Origin: Sphingomonas abaci
GTDB lineage: Bacteria; Pseudomonadota; Alphaproteobacteria; Sphingomonadales; Sphingomonadaceae
Assembly (NCBI RefSeq): GCF_014199625.1
Contig: NZ_JACHNY010000007.1
Coordinates: 122,226 to 186,225, forward strand
DNA: 64,000 nucleotides
Direction of reading: 5' to 3'
Under the pieces are notes generated by a model. The model was not told where the DNA came from, did not search any database, and saw only the letters and a program-made list of their open reading frames with translations. Shown one piece after another: positions 36,327 to 45,243 of this stretch. The position numbers and the translations under genes are program-made. The stretch's first letter is position 1; every line of letters starts with the position of its first letter.

Positions 36327-37636
36327 GACGCCACCGCCTGGGACAGATCCTCACCCTGCTCGCGCGCCTTGGCGAGGCGGTAGCGCAGCGTGCGCTCCGA
36401 GATGCCCAGCCGGCGCGCGGTTTCGATCCGGCTGCCGCCGCACGCCGCCAGCGTTTCGCGGATCGCCTGGAACTCGCTCATCTGCACGACATTCCCCAAC
36501 GTGGCGGACCCCGAAGCGGAAGGCTCGGCCGGGGCGACGACGCCGCCGATCGGCACCACGTTGCTCGCCGCCGCGCTGGGCGTGAACTGCATGGTGATCG
36601 GCCGGTCGAAGACGATATGCGCTGCCTCGATCGTGTCGCCGCCCGCGAACAGCAGCGCGCGCTGCACGACATTCTCCAGCTCGCGGACATTGCCCGGCCA
36701 GTCGTGCCGCATCAGCAGGTCGACCGCCTCCACGGTCGGCCACGGCACCACCGCACGCGTGCCGGCATGGCGCAGCACCATCGTCGCGACCAGCGCGGGG
36801 ATGTCCTGCGGCCGGTCGGCCAGCGCGCGCGTGGTCAGCGGGAAGACGGCGAGGCGGTAGTAGAGATCGGCGCGGAACCGGCCCGCCGCCACCTCGGCCT
36901 GGAGGTCGCGATTGGCGCAGGCGATGACGCGCACGTCGATCGGCTGCGGCACGCTGGCGCCGATCGGCACCACTTCGCGCTCCTGCAGCACGCGCAGCAG
37001 CTTGGCCTGGAGCGACAGCGGCATCTCGGCGATCTCGTCGAGCAGGATGGTGCCGCCGTCCGCCGCGCGGAAAAAGCCCTCGCCGCCCGACGACGCGCCG
37101 GTGAACGCGCCCTTCTGGTGGCCGAACAGCAGCGCCTCCAGCATCGATTCGGGCAGCGCGGCGCAGTTGATCGCGATGAACGGCTTGGCGGCGCGGGCGG
37201 ACGCGGCGTGGATCGCGCGCGCCAGCACTTCCTTGCCGGTGCCGGTCGGCCCATTGATCAGGACGGTGATGTCGGCCTGGGCCACCCGCTCGGCCAGCGC
37301 GAACAGCGCCAGCGTCTCCGGATCGGCGGCGGTCGGCATGTCGGGGCCGCCGGCGAGCGCGCGGACGAAGCCATGGCCGACCGCGGTGTCGGCGGGGCCA
37401 TAGCAAATCCGGTGCGGCGCGCCGTCGCGGCCCGGCGCGATCCGCCGGCCCTGGTCACCGACGATCAGGGTGCGGGCCGGGACGGGCGCGGCCTCGCCCT
37501 CGGCGATCAGGAACAGGTCGCGCGGGCCGGGCTGGCCCGTTTCGAAACTGCCGATGCCGAGCCCTTGGGCGCGCAACGACGAGACCAGCGCGTAGCGCTG
37601 GTTCGCGATGGCTGCCGACGGAAAGATCGATCGCAT
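36323..37636 (-). CDS. Sigma-54-dependent flagellar regulator (FleQ/FlbD-like)
   Basis: 437 residues. The N-terminal 100 residues have no recognisable receiver or PAS motif. Then an AAA+ domain: Walker A GPTGTGKE (about 129-136), the sigma-54 contact loop GAFTGA (about 176-181) and Walker [13 protein letters not shown] (about 195-206). The C-terminus has a Fis-type HTH ([20 protein letters not shown], about 400-419). As first gene of the flagellar run it is the likely master activator for it and for fliC. The ATG at 37636 has a GGGGG site upstream; the longer frame to 37924 reads through the palindrome and the fliC leader and is rejected. Confidence 0.88.
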   Translation of the reverse strand: MRSIFPSAAIANQRYALVSSLRAQGLGIGSFETGQPGPRDLFLIAEGEAAPVPARTLIVGDQGRRIAPGRDGAPHRICYGPADTAVGHGFVRALAGGPDMPTAADPETLALFALAERVAQADITVLINGPTGTGKEVLARAIHAASARAAKPFIAINCAALPESMLEALLFGHQKGAFTGASSGGEGFFRAADGGTILLDEIAEMPLSLQAKLLRVLQEREVVPIGASVPQPIDVRVIACANRDLQAEVAAGRFRADLYYRLAVFPLTTRALADRPQDIPALVATMVLRHAGTRAVVPWPTVEAVDLLMRHDWPGNVRELENVVQRALLFAGGDTIEAAHIVFDRPITMQFTPSAAASNVVPIGGVVAPAEPSASGSATLGNVVQMSEFQAIRETLAACGGSRIETARRLGISERTLRYRLAKAREQGEDLSQAVAS

Positions 37637-37927
37637 GTATGCCCCCAAGTGGTCGTGCGGCAAGTTTTGCCGGAATTGGGTAAACACAGTCTTAAACCCC
37701 CAGAATGAGGGCAGATTTCTACCGCGCCCGCACGCACGTAGAGGGAAATACCCCGCACCGGTGCGCGCGGACCGGCTTTTCGCGGCCCATTCCGATCGAA
37801 TCGCCGGCCGAATCGAGTCCCGCGATTTTTTCCGCTTAAGCCCCGCGCCGCCCGGCCGTTCCTTGCTGCGACGGCTCGGCCCTCCGCTCTGGGGGCGGCG
37901 GGGAAGCCGTGCAGATGGAGACACATC
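37637..37927. promoter_or_regulatory. Divergent control region, flagellar operon and fliC
   Basis: 291 bases between the two start codons. It is AT-richer near 37670-37720 (GGGTAAACACAGTCTTAAACC). It holds the perfect palindrome at 37658-37672. A GGAG site precedes fliC. No clean sigma-54 (GG-N10-GC) or sigma-28 box was found by eye in either direction; the best match before fliC (GG near 37856, TTGC near 37863) is one base short. Confidence 0.5.
37658..37672. promoter_or_regulatory. Perfect palindrome CGGCAA-GTT-TTGCCG, candidate operator
   Basis: A 15-base inverted repeat (6-base arms, 3-base spacer), 22 bases before the start of the sigma-54 activator gene. Its size and place suit a binding site of a homodimeric HTH protein such as the activator itself (autocontrol). 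It is too short and has no T-run, so a terminator is unlikely. Confidence 0.4.
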
Positions 37928-38758
37928 ATGACCGTAATCGCCACCAACACCGCCGCGCTGCGCGCTGCAAATGCCTCGATGAGCGCCTCGAGCGCGCTGT
38001 CCACCTCGATGGAGCGCCTGTCGACCGGCAAGCGCATCAACTCCGCCAAGGACGACGCCGCCGGCCTCGCCATCTCGCAGACCATGACCTCGTCGATCCG
38101 CGGCATGAGCCAGGCGATCCGCAACGCCAATGACGGCATCAGCTACGCCCAGACGGCGGAAGGCGCGCTGGGCGAAGTCACCAACATGCTGCAGCGCGTC
38201 CGCGAGCTGTCGGTCCAGTCGGCCTCGGGCACCTATTCGGACGGTGACCGCACCAACCTGAACGCCGAAGTCTCGCAGCTGAAGGACCAGATCACCAACG
38301 TGCTGGCGACGACCGAATTCAACGGCAAGCGCGTCTTCAACAGCAATGCCACGGGCGGCACCTACACCGCGGCGGCCGGCACCACCAAGATCCAGGTCGG
38401 CGCGCAGAATGGCGACACGGTCGAGCTGGCCTTCACCGCGCTGTCCGACCTCGCCTCGGCCGACGTGACCACCGACGCCAACGCCAACACGACGCTCGGC
38501 ACGGTCGACACGATGCTGAAGGATGTCGCCACCACCCGCGCGACGCTGGGTGCGGCGCAGAACCGCCTCGCCTCGGTGGTCAACAACCTGACCAGCAACG
38601 TCACCAACCTGTCCGACGCGCGCAGCCGCATCGAGGACGCCGATTTCTCGGCCGAGACGACCGCGCTCGCCAAGGCGCAGATCCTCAGCCAGGCCTCGAC
38701 CGCGATGCTCGCCCAGGCGAACCAGTCGCAGCAGTCGGTGCTGAAGCTGCTCCAGTAA
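37928..38758 (+). CDS. fliC: Flagellin
   Basis: 276 residues, the short flagellin form common in alphaproteobacteria. The D0/D1 N-terminal helices ([39 protein letters not shown], about 10-50) and the C-terminal partner ([20 protein letters not shown], about 234-253, then [14 protein letters not shown]) are conserved; the variable middle is only about 70 residues. GGAG lies about 9 bases before the ATG. The divergent position next to the flagellar regulator fits late control. Exported by the flagellar path, so no signal peptide. Confidence 0.96.
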   Translation: MTVIATNTAALRAANASMSASSALSTSMERLSTGKRINSAKDDAAGLAISQTMTSSIRGMSQAIRNANDGISYAQTAEGALGEVTNMLQRVRELSVQSASGTYSDGDRTNLNAEVSQLKDQITNVLATTEFNGKRVFNSNATGGTYTAAAGTTKIQVGAQNGDTVELAFTALSDLASADVTTDANANTTLGTVDTMLKDVATTRATLGAAQNRLASVVNNLTSNVTNLSDARSRIEDADFSAETTALAKAQILSQASTAMLAQANQSQQSVLKLLQ

Positions 38759-38844
38759 TCCGGGCTTCGGCGCCGGCCCCGGCCCCCGATCATGGGTGCC
38801 GGCTTCGAGACGGGCGGTCCTCCCTTCCGGGAGGCCGCCTCACG

Positions 38845-38872
38845 GGCCCCGGTGGTTCACGCCACCGGGGCC
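38845..38872 (+). terminator. Strong hairpin after fliC
   Basis: GGCCCCGGTGG (38845-38855), loop TTCACG, CCACCGGGGCC (38862-38872): an 11-bp perfect stem followed only by TTCGG. A rho-independent role is likely in GC-rich bacteria with short T-tracts, but the missing T-run leaves mRNA-end protection as an alternative. Confidence 0.65.
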
Positions 38873-38903
38873 TTCGGCTGTCTGGGGCAGGGTGGCGTCC
38901 GCC

Positions 38904-38999
38904 GTGCTCCCGCGGAAACAGGAGCGCAGGGTCCGGACGGCCGACGCCCCATGATGCGCGCGACCCTGGGCTCCTGCCTGCGAAGGAGCCCAGGGTTGC
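38904..38999. repeat. REP-like inverted pair (R7)
   Basis: The left arm (38904-38935, GTGCTCCCGCGG ... GCGCAGGGTCC) and the right arm (38961-38999, GACCCTGGGCTCCTGC ... GGAGCCCAGGGT). The right arm is itself a palindrome (ACCCTGGGCTCC/GGAGCCCAGGGT). It lies between the convergent fliC and gdh genes and may act with the hairpin before it as a shared end. Confidence 0.75.
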
Positions 39000-39008
39000 G
39001 ACCGGCCC

Positions 39009-42000
39009 TTACCGCCCCAGCAGCACCCGCGCCTGGCCCGCGACCTGCGCCAGCATCGCGGCGCTCGGCTGCGCGGCGTGGCGGGCGCGGTCGACCACGG
39101 CGCGAAACTGGCCCACGCGCGCGTCATTGTCGGCCAGCCACTGCGCGACCAACGGCTCGGGCGCGGACCCGGTGCCGACCCGGCGCTGGAGGAAGTCGAG
39201 CCGCAACTGCTCGAACTCGCGCACCAGCCCCGCGACCAGCAGCCGCTCCCACGGATCGCCGGGCGACAGGCGGGCGGCCTGCCCCTGCGCCCAGTCGAGG
39301 CCCAACGCCTGGCCGAGCGCCGTATAGGCGCGCGTCAGGTCCGCCTCGTCCACGCCCAGCTCGACGCCCAGCGCCGCCAGCCCGACCGCGCCGTCCAGGT
39401 CGAACAGCCCGGCGACCCGGGCCGCCAGACGGTCGGGCGCGCCCCGGTCGCGCAACTGGCCGGCGATCCGGTCGCTGGCCGCCCGCGCCTCGTCGAGCAG
39501 CAGCGTGTCGGTGGTGGCGGCCAGCTTGGCGATGCCCGGCCCCAGCCGCTCGATCGCCGCACCCGGCATGGTGCCCGCCGGCACCGCGCGCAGCAGGTCG
39601 GCGACATGGCTGCGCACCGCGCGCGCGGTCTCGTCGAACAGGGCGATCCGCGCCGGCTCGCCCATCGGCTCGGTTTCGATCGCCTGCCACAGCGCGGGCA
39701 GATCGAACAGGTGCTCGGCCGCCACCGTCATCGCGGCGATATCGGCCATGCCGACGCCCTCCTCCTCGGCCAGTTCGACCGGAGGCAGGATGCCCAGGCG
39801 GTTGACGATGCGGTTGGCCAGCTTGGTCGCGACGATCTGGCGACGCAGGCGATGCTGATCGATCGCCTCGGCGAACCGCTCGCGCATCGCCACCGGGAAG
39901 GCGGCGTGGAGGTCGGGACGCAGCACCGGGTCCATGCCTAGATCGGTCGCCTCGATCGCATCCTGGAGCGCGAGCTTGGCGGTGGCCAGCAGCACCGCGA
40001 GTTCGGGTCGGGTCAGCCCCTGCCCGTCCTGCCCCCGCCGCAGCAGGTCGTCATTGCCCGCCAGCCCCTCGACCCGGCGGTCGAGCCGCCCGGCCGCCTC
40101 GAACAGTTCGATCGCGCGGACATAGCTGGGCATCGCCGCCGCGCCGTCCTGCTCGGCGATCGACAGCGCCAGCGTCTGGAGGCGGTTATCCTCCAGCACC
40201 AGATGCGCGACATCGTCGGTCATCGCGGCGAGCAGCGTGTTGCGGTCTTCCTCGGCCAGCCGGCCCTCGTTCATCTCGCGGTTGAGCGCGATCTTGATGT
40301 TCACTTCATTGTCCGAGCAATCCACGCCGGCGGAATTGTCGATGAAGTCGGTGTTGATCCGCCCGCCCCGCTCGGCAAACGCGATTCGCGCTGCCTGGGT
40401 GACACCCAGATTGGCGCCCTCGCCGATTGCGGTGACGCGCAGCGATTCGGCGTCAACGCGCAGCCGGTCGTTGGCGGGATCGCCGACCCCGGCATTGTTC
40501 TCCGACGCCGCCTTCACATAGGTGCCGATGCCGCCGAACCAGAGCAGGTCGGCCGGCGCCTTCAGGATGGCGGAGATCAGCGCCGCCGGCTCCAGCAGCG
40601 TGTCGGTGATGCCCAGCAGCGCCTGCACCTCGGGCGTGATCGGGATGGTCTTGGCGGCGCGGCTGTGGATGCCGCCGCCGGCCGAGATCGGCGCTGCATA
40701 GTCCGCCCAGGACGAACGCGGCAGCGCGAACATCCGCGCGCGCTCCGCATAGGACACCGCCGGATCGGGATCGGGATCAAGGAAGATGTGGCGATGGTCG
40801 AACGCCGCGACCAGCTTGATCGAGCGGCTGAGCAGCATGCCGTTGCCGAACACGTCGCCCGACATGTCGCCGCAGCCGACCACGGTGACCGGATCGCGCT
40901 GCACGTCGACGCCGCGCTCGGCGAAATGCCGCTGCACCGACACCCAGGCGCCCTTGGCGGTGATGCCCATCGCCTTGTGGTCATAGCCCTGGCTGCCGCC
41001 GCTGGCGAAGGCGTCGCCCAGCCAGAAGCCGCGCTCCAGCGCGATCGCATTCGCCACGTCGGAGAAGGTCGCCGTGCCCTTGTCGGCGGCGACGACGAAA
41101 TAGGGATCGTCGCCGTCCAGCACCGTCACGCCCTCCGGATGCACCACCCGGCCGTCGACGATATTGTCGGTGATCGACAGGAGCGCGCGGATGAAGACGC
41201 GGTAGCTCTCCGTCCCCTCGGCCAGCCAGGCGTCACGGTCCTGCGCGGGTGAGGGCAATTGCTTCGGATAGAAGCCGCCCTTGGCTCCGGTCGGCACGAT
41301 CACCGCGTTCTTGACCCGCTGCGCCTTCATCAGACCCAGGATCTCCGTGCGGAAATCGTCGCGGCGGTCCGACCAGCGCAGGCCGCCGCGCGCGACCGGC
41401 CCGGCGCGCAGGTGGATGCCCTCGACGCGCGGGCTGTACACCCAGATCTCGCGCCAGGGCAGCGGCGCCGGCAGCCCCGGGATCCGCGCGCTGTCGAGCT
41501 TGAACGCCAGCGCCTCCGCCGATGCGGGCGCAAAGGCGTTGGTGCGCAGGCAGGCGCGGATCAGGCTGGCATAGGCGCGCAGGATGCGGTCGTCGTCGAT
41601 CGCCGACACCGCGTCCAGCCCGGCGGCGATCGCCTGGTCCTGCGCCTCGACCTGGCCATGATTGGCGGGATCGTGCGCGGCGGCGAAGCGGGCGACCAGC
41701 GCGTGGGTGACGGCGGGCGCACGGCGCAGCGCGTCGACCACGGTGGTCAGGCCGTAGGGCAGTCCGGCCTGGCGCAGGTAGCGGAACCAGGCACGCAGCA
41801 GCACGACGTCGCGCGGCGCCAGGCCCACCTCGACCAGCAGCCGGTTGAATGCATCATTCTCGGCCGCGCCCTGCAGCACCGCGCCGATCGCCCCCTCCAG
41901 CACCGCCGGGTCGGCGATCGCGCCGAAGCTCGACACCACGAAATCATGAACGAAGGCGTCGCCCGCTTCGCGCAGCCGGGTCGGCAGTTCGCCGATCACG

Positions 42001-43616
42001 CGGAAGCCGAAATTCTCCAGCACCGGCACCGCGTCCGACAAGGCGAGCGCGCCGCCGCTCTTGTAGATCTTGAGCTGGCGGTCCTCGCCCGGCCGCGCAT
42101 CGCGCGCCTGGGGCAGCAGCCGGACGCCGCGATCCTCGGGACCGTCGAGCTGGCCGAGGCGCAGCACGTCGAGCGCCGCCTCCGACGCACTGGTGACGTT
42201 ACGGTAGTTCTGCGGGAAGGCGCCGGCCCAGCGCAGCGCCAGCCGCGCGGCGCGGGCGGGCGGCACCAGCTCGGTCAGCGCCGCCTCCACCTCGGGCACC
42301 CAGCCGCGCACCATCCGCTCGATCCGGCTGGCGAGCGGCGCGATGTCGGGCAGCGTGCCCGATCCCTTCAGGTCGAGCATGTAGCGCATCAGCGCGACCT
42401 GCCCGTCCTCCAGCGCGATCGCCCAGTTGAGCAGCCGCGCGTTCGCCGCTTCCGCCAGCAGGTCGCCGATCGCGACGCGGCGGCTGGTGGTCACGTCGTC
42501 GCGTGGCAGCCAGACAAAGGCGAACAGATGGCGGCCGAGCGGCGATCGCACCAGCACCAGCGCCGGACGCGGCCGGTCGGCCAGCGACATGGCGGTCAGC
42601 GCCAGATGCTCGAGCGAATCCGCGTCGAAGCCGACCACCAGGTCGTGCGGCAAGGCGGTCAGCGCATGGGTCAGCGCCTTGCCGGTATGGCCCTTGGGAT
42701 CGAAGCCGAACTTCTCCTCCAGCGCGGCCAGACGGGCGCGCAGCAGCGGCACCTCGCGCGGCGGGCTGGCCAGGGCGGCGCTGGTCCACAGGCCCATATG
42801 GATCGACAGGCCGACCACCGCGCCCTGTTCGCGGATCGGCATCACGATGAGGTCGATCGGCACCGAGCGGTGGACGGTGGCGTTCAGGTTGGACTTGAGC
42901 AGCAGCGGCGGCTCGCCCCCCTTGTCGAACCAGCCGAGCGCCAGGTCCTTGGACGCGTCGGCCAGGATCGGGCGCGGCTGCGGATTGCGGGCGATGCCCA
43001 GCACCTGTCCCTCGCGGCCATCGCGGTACCAGCGCTCATGCCCCAGCAGCGTCAGCTTGCCGTCGAGGAACCAGCGGAGCAGCGCCGCCCCCTCGCCCGA
43101 CCAGAGCGCGTCGGCATCCTGCGCCATCACCTGGCGCAGCGCCTGCCAGTCGGTGACGGCGGCGCGCACATCGGCCAGCGCGGCGGACAGGTCGTCGATC
43201 AGCTCGCGACGGTCGCGCGCGTCGGCGCGCTCCATCTCCAGATAGATCATCGATTCGGGGCGACCGCCCTCGCCCAGGCTCTGCAACCGGCCCTCCCCGT
43301 CGCGGGCGACGGGGACGACGGGGTGGATGATCCGGTCGATGGCGATGTCCTGCCCGGTGATCGCGGCGGCGACCGAATCGACCAGGAAGGGCATGTCGTC
43401 ATTGACGATCGCGACCCGCATCCGCCGGCGGACATCGTCCGCGGCGATCGGCTCCAGCGCGATGGCGGCCTCGCCCGGGCGACGGACCGCGGCGGTCGAC
43501 GCGACGAAGCGCGCCGCGGCCTCGATCTCGGCCGGGCCGAAATCGCGCAGTTCCCCAGGCAAAGCGCCGACGGTCAGCCGAGCGGCGAGCGCGGCTGTGA
43601 TGTGATCCTTCTCCAT
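39009..43616 (-). CDS. gdh: NAD-specific glutamate dehydrogenase, large (180 kDa) type
   Basis: 1535 residues, the size of the L_180 class known from Streptomyces, Pseudomonas (GdhB) and Caulobacter. It deaminates glutamate to 2-oxoglutarate with NAD+, mainly for amino-acid use. The catalytic core lies in the middle (about 700-1200): VPTGAKGGFYPKQLP (about 776-790, catalytic Lys), SVQRHFAERGVDV and VGCGDMSGDVFGNGMLLS (about 904-921). The long N- and C-terminal parts are regulatory ACT-like and helical domains. The ATG at 43616 is the first one that fits the N-terminus. Single gene with gaps on both sides. Confidence 0.94.
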   Translation of the reverse strand: MEKDHITAALAARLTVGALPGELRDFGPAEIEAAARFVASTAAVRRPGEAAIALEPIAADDVRRRMRVAIVNDDMPFLVDSVAAAITGQDIAIDRIIHPVVPVARDGEGRLQSLGEGGRPESMIYLEMERADARDRRELIDDLSAALADVRAAVTDWQALRQVMAQDADALWSGEGAALLRWFLDGKLTLLGHERWYRDGREGQVLGIARNPQPRPILADASKDLALGWFDKGGEPPLLLKSNLNATVHRSVPIDLIVMPIREQGAVVGLSIHMGLWTSAALASPPREVPLLRARLAALEEKFGFDPKGHTGKALTHALTALPHDLVVGFDADSLEHLALTAMSLADRPRPALVLVRSPLGRHLFAFVWLPRDDVTTSRRVAIGDLLAEAANARLLNWAIALEDGQVALMRYMLDLKGSGTLPDIAPLASRIERMVRGWVPEVEAALTELVPPARAARLALRWAGAFPQNYRNVTSASEAALDVLRLGQLDGPEDRGVRLLPQARDARPGEDRQLKIYKSGGALALSDAVPVLENFGFRVIGELPTRLREAGDAFVHDFVVSSFGAIADPAVLEGAIGAVLQGAAENDAFNRLLVEVGLAPRDVVLLRAWFRYLRQAGLPYGLTTVVDALRRAPAVTHALVARFAAAHDPANHGQVEAQDQAIAAGLDAVSAIDDDRILRAYASLIRACLRTNAFAPASAEALAFKLDSARIPGLPAPLPWREIWVYSPRVEGIHLRAGPVARGGLRWSDRRDDFRTEILGLMKAQRVKNAVIVPTGAKGGFYPKQLPSPAQDRDAWLAEGTESYRVFIRALLSITDNIVDGRVVHPEGVTVLDGDDPYFVVAADKGTATFSDVANAIALERGFWLGDAFASGGSQGYDHKAMGITAKGAWVSVQRHFAERGVDVQRDPVTVVGCGDMSGDVFGNGMLLSRSIKLVAAFDHRHIFLDPDPDPAVSYAERARMFALPRSSWADYAAPISAGGGIHSRAAKTIPITPEVQALLGITDTLLEPAALISAILKAPADLLWFGGIGTYVKAASENNAGVGDPANDRLRVDAESLRVTAIGEGANLGVTQAARIAFAERGGRINTDFIDNSAGVDCSDNEVNIKIALNREMNEGRLAEEDRNTLLAAMTDDVAHLVLEDNRLQTLALSIAEQDGAAAMPSYVRAIELFEAAGRLDRRVEGLAGNDDLLRRGQDGQGLTRPELAVLLATAKLALQDAIEATDLGMDPVLRPDLHAAFPVAMRERFAEAIDQHRLRRQIVATKLANRIVNRLGILPPVELAEEEGVGMADIAAMTVAAEHLFDLPALWQAIETEPMGEPARIALFDETARAVRSHVADLLRAVPAGTMPGAAIERLGPGIAKLAATTDTLLLDEARAASDRIAGQLRDRGAPDRLAARVAGLFDLDGAVGLAALGVELGVDEADLTRAYTALGQALGLDWAQGQAARLSPGDPWERLLVAGLVREFEQLRLDFLQRRVGTGSAPEPLVAQWLADNDARVGQFRAVVDRARHAAQPSAAMLAQVAGQARVLLGR

Positions 43617-43667
43617 GGCGGGCTCCTATGCGCCCGCGAGCGGGTCTACTCAAGCACTGTAGGACCG

Positions 43668-44996
43668 TCAGCCGGTCCCCGGTCGCCCGCCCGCCCCTTT
43701 CCGCCGCCCCGGTTTCGCCACCAGCAATCGTTCCGCCAGGCGGGCGTCGCTATGGCTGTGCACCACGTCGAGGACCCCGTCCGGACCCATGCGGGCGAGC
43801 AGCACGACCGCTTCGCCGGGGGCGGCGTCGACCGACATGGCGACGCGCGCCAGGGCCGGTCGGGTCGCCAGCGTGGCGGCGGCGATCGAGGCGGTCGGGA
43901 TCGGCCGGCGCGCGTCGCGCTCGGCGGCGACCACCGCCTTGATGCCGCCCTCCGCGCCTTCCAGGAAGGTCGCGAGCCGCCCCTCGCCCACGCCCAGGCG
44001 ACGGGCATGGCTCAGCACAGCAGCATATTCGGTCAGCCGCGTCTTGTCGTATCCTGCGCCGAAGACCAGCTTGGCGACGGGCGTCAGCGGCGCGCGCGCC
44101 TGCGGCTTCAGCCCGGCGGCGGCGAGCAACGCGGCGAGCGCTTGCGGATCCCGCTCCGCCGCCAGTCCGAAATCGTGGGCCCGGCCGAGCGCCCGGTACA
44201 GCGCGCCCCGGCTGCGCAGGTCGGCGGTGGCCACGGCGGCCGCGCTGTCCTGCGCCAGCCGCAGCACCTCCGCCAGCGTTTCGGTCGGCCTGACGCTGCC
44301 CCGGTCGCGGGCGCCGCCGGCATGGGGACCATCCGCCCAGACGGTCGCATCGGCGCCGCGCAGCCGCTCGCCCGGCGGCGCGGGAGCGGGCGACTCGGTC
44401 GCCAGCGCGGCCTGCAACTCGATGTCGAGCGCGGCCTGCACCACCGGGTCGGCGACCTCCTTCCAGTTGATGACGCCGTAGATATAGTCGATCCGCTCCG
44501 CGCCCGCGGCGGCGAAGGGCATCAGGATGCCGCGATAGAGCGTCGTGCGCCCGCGCGCGCCGATGAACTCCGCCTCGAAGCCGATCGGCGCGCGATTGGC
44601 TAGGATCTGCTGATACTGATCGGTCAGCCGCGACAGCAACGAGCGGGGCGGCACATCGGCGATCCGCGCGATCTCGCCCAGCAGCCCGCATTCCTCGCGC
44701 AGCGCCCGGCCCAGATAGGCGATTCGCGGGTCCTCCAGCGCGGGCGCGAAATCGATCAGCACGCTGTGCGCGCCGAAGTCGGCGATCGTCTCCGGCTCCA
44801 GATCGGCGATCGACGGAAAGGACCGCCCCTTCAGCAGCGACACCCAATAATTATAGGCCCGGACATGCATGCGCCGCTCGTCGCCGCCCAGGTCGAACAT
44901 CCGCTCCTCGGGCGCCCCCGCGCCGCGCCGCCCGGCGAGATGCTCGCCGCCGATGCCGTGTTCCGTGTCGCTTTCCAGCGTGCGCGCGCTGTCCAT
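43668..44996 (-). CDS. PAS_5-domain protein with extra C-terminal domain
   Basis: About 442 residues from the ATG at 44996; an ATG at 45113 would add 39 residues of weak sequence. The PAS_5 domain (PF07310, about 30-175) is seen in RMHVRAYNYWVSLLKGRSFPSIADLEPE, YLGRALREECG and GILMPFAAAGAERIDYIYGVINW. Relatives of this domain in Caulobacter (MopJ) act in motility and cell-cycle signalling. The remaining 260 residues are Ala-rich and helical and unknown to me. No enzyme motif is visible. Adjacency to the flagellar region, beyond gdh, is suggestive only. Confidence 0.72.
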   Translation of the reverse strand: MDSARTLESDTEHGIGGEHLAGRRGAGAPEERMFDLGGDERRMHVRAYNYWVSLLKGRSFPSIADLEPETIADFGAHSVLIDFAPALEDPRIAYLGRALREECGLLGEIARIADVPPRSLLSRLTDQYQQILANRAPIGFEAEFIGARGRTTLYRGILMPFAAAGAERIDYIYGVINWKEVADPVVQAALDIELQAALATESPAPAPPGERLRGADATVWADGPHAGGARDRGSVRPTETLAEVLRLAQDSAAAVATADLRSRGALYRALGRAHDFGLAAERDPQALAALLAAAGLKPQARAPLTPVAKLVFGAGYDKTRLTEYAAVLSHARRLGVGEGRLATFLEGAEGGIKAVVAAERDARRPIPTASIAAATLATRPALARVAMSVDAAPGEAVVLLARMGPDGVLDVVHSHSDARLAERLLVAKPGRRKGAGGRPGTG

Positions 44997-45153
44997 GGTC
45001 GTGGCGTCCCCAAACTTCAGCGCGGACGGTGCACCATCCGTGGTAAACGTTCCGTAAATCGGCGGCGACGGGGATGCCGTAGCGAAAGGGGGCTTGCCAG
45101 TCCCATCCGCCATTGCTAAGCGCCCGGTCTCCAGCCCGGCGACCGCCGGCCAA

Positions 45154-45226
45154 GCCGCTTTAGCTCAGCTGGTAGAGCATCGCATTCGTAATGCGGGGGT
45201 CACAGGTTCGAGTCCTGTAAGCGGCA
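45154..45226 (+). tRNA. tRNA-Thr (anticodon CGT)
   Basis: A full cloverleaf: acceptor GCCGCTT/AAGCGGC, D arm GCTC-AGCTGGTA-GAGC, anticodon arm TCGCA-TTCGTAA-TGCGG with CGT at 34-36, T arm ACAGG-TTCGAGT-CCTGT, discriminator A. The CCA end is encoded (45227-45229). CGT reads ACG threonine codons. The integrase gene ends 15 bases beyond the CCA, so the 3' half of this gene is the likely prophage attachment site and has been kept intact. Confidence 0.97.
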
Positions 45227-45243
45227 CCACCTTTTAGTGGCGG
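45200..45243. other. Probable prophage attachment site (attL side)
   Basis: Tyrosine integrases commonly target tRNA 3' ends, and here the integrase gene reads toward the tRNA with only 14 bases between. The crossover core should lie in the T arm/acceptor end (45200-45229). The matching right-hand copy is not in this window, so the core length cannot be read. Confidence 0.55.

Noticed and set aside
37850..37870. Possible sigma-54 promoter before fliC (GG ... TTGC)
   Set aside because: The GG to GC distance is one base short of the strict spacing.
36323..37924. N-terminal extension of the sigma-54 activator to 533 residues
   Set aside because: The added 96 residues translate the palindrome and the fliC leader and have no homology-like character; the ATG at 37636 has a proper ribosome site.
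41259..44603. An 1114-residue plus-strand open frame antisense to gdh and the PAS_5 gene
   Set aside because: GC-rich coding DNA gives long open frames on the opposite strand; the product is Arg/Gln/His-rich with no domain, and it shadows two clear genes.
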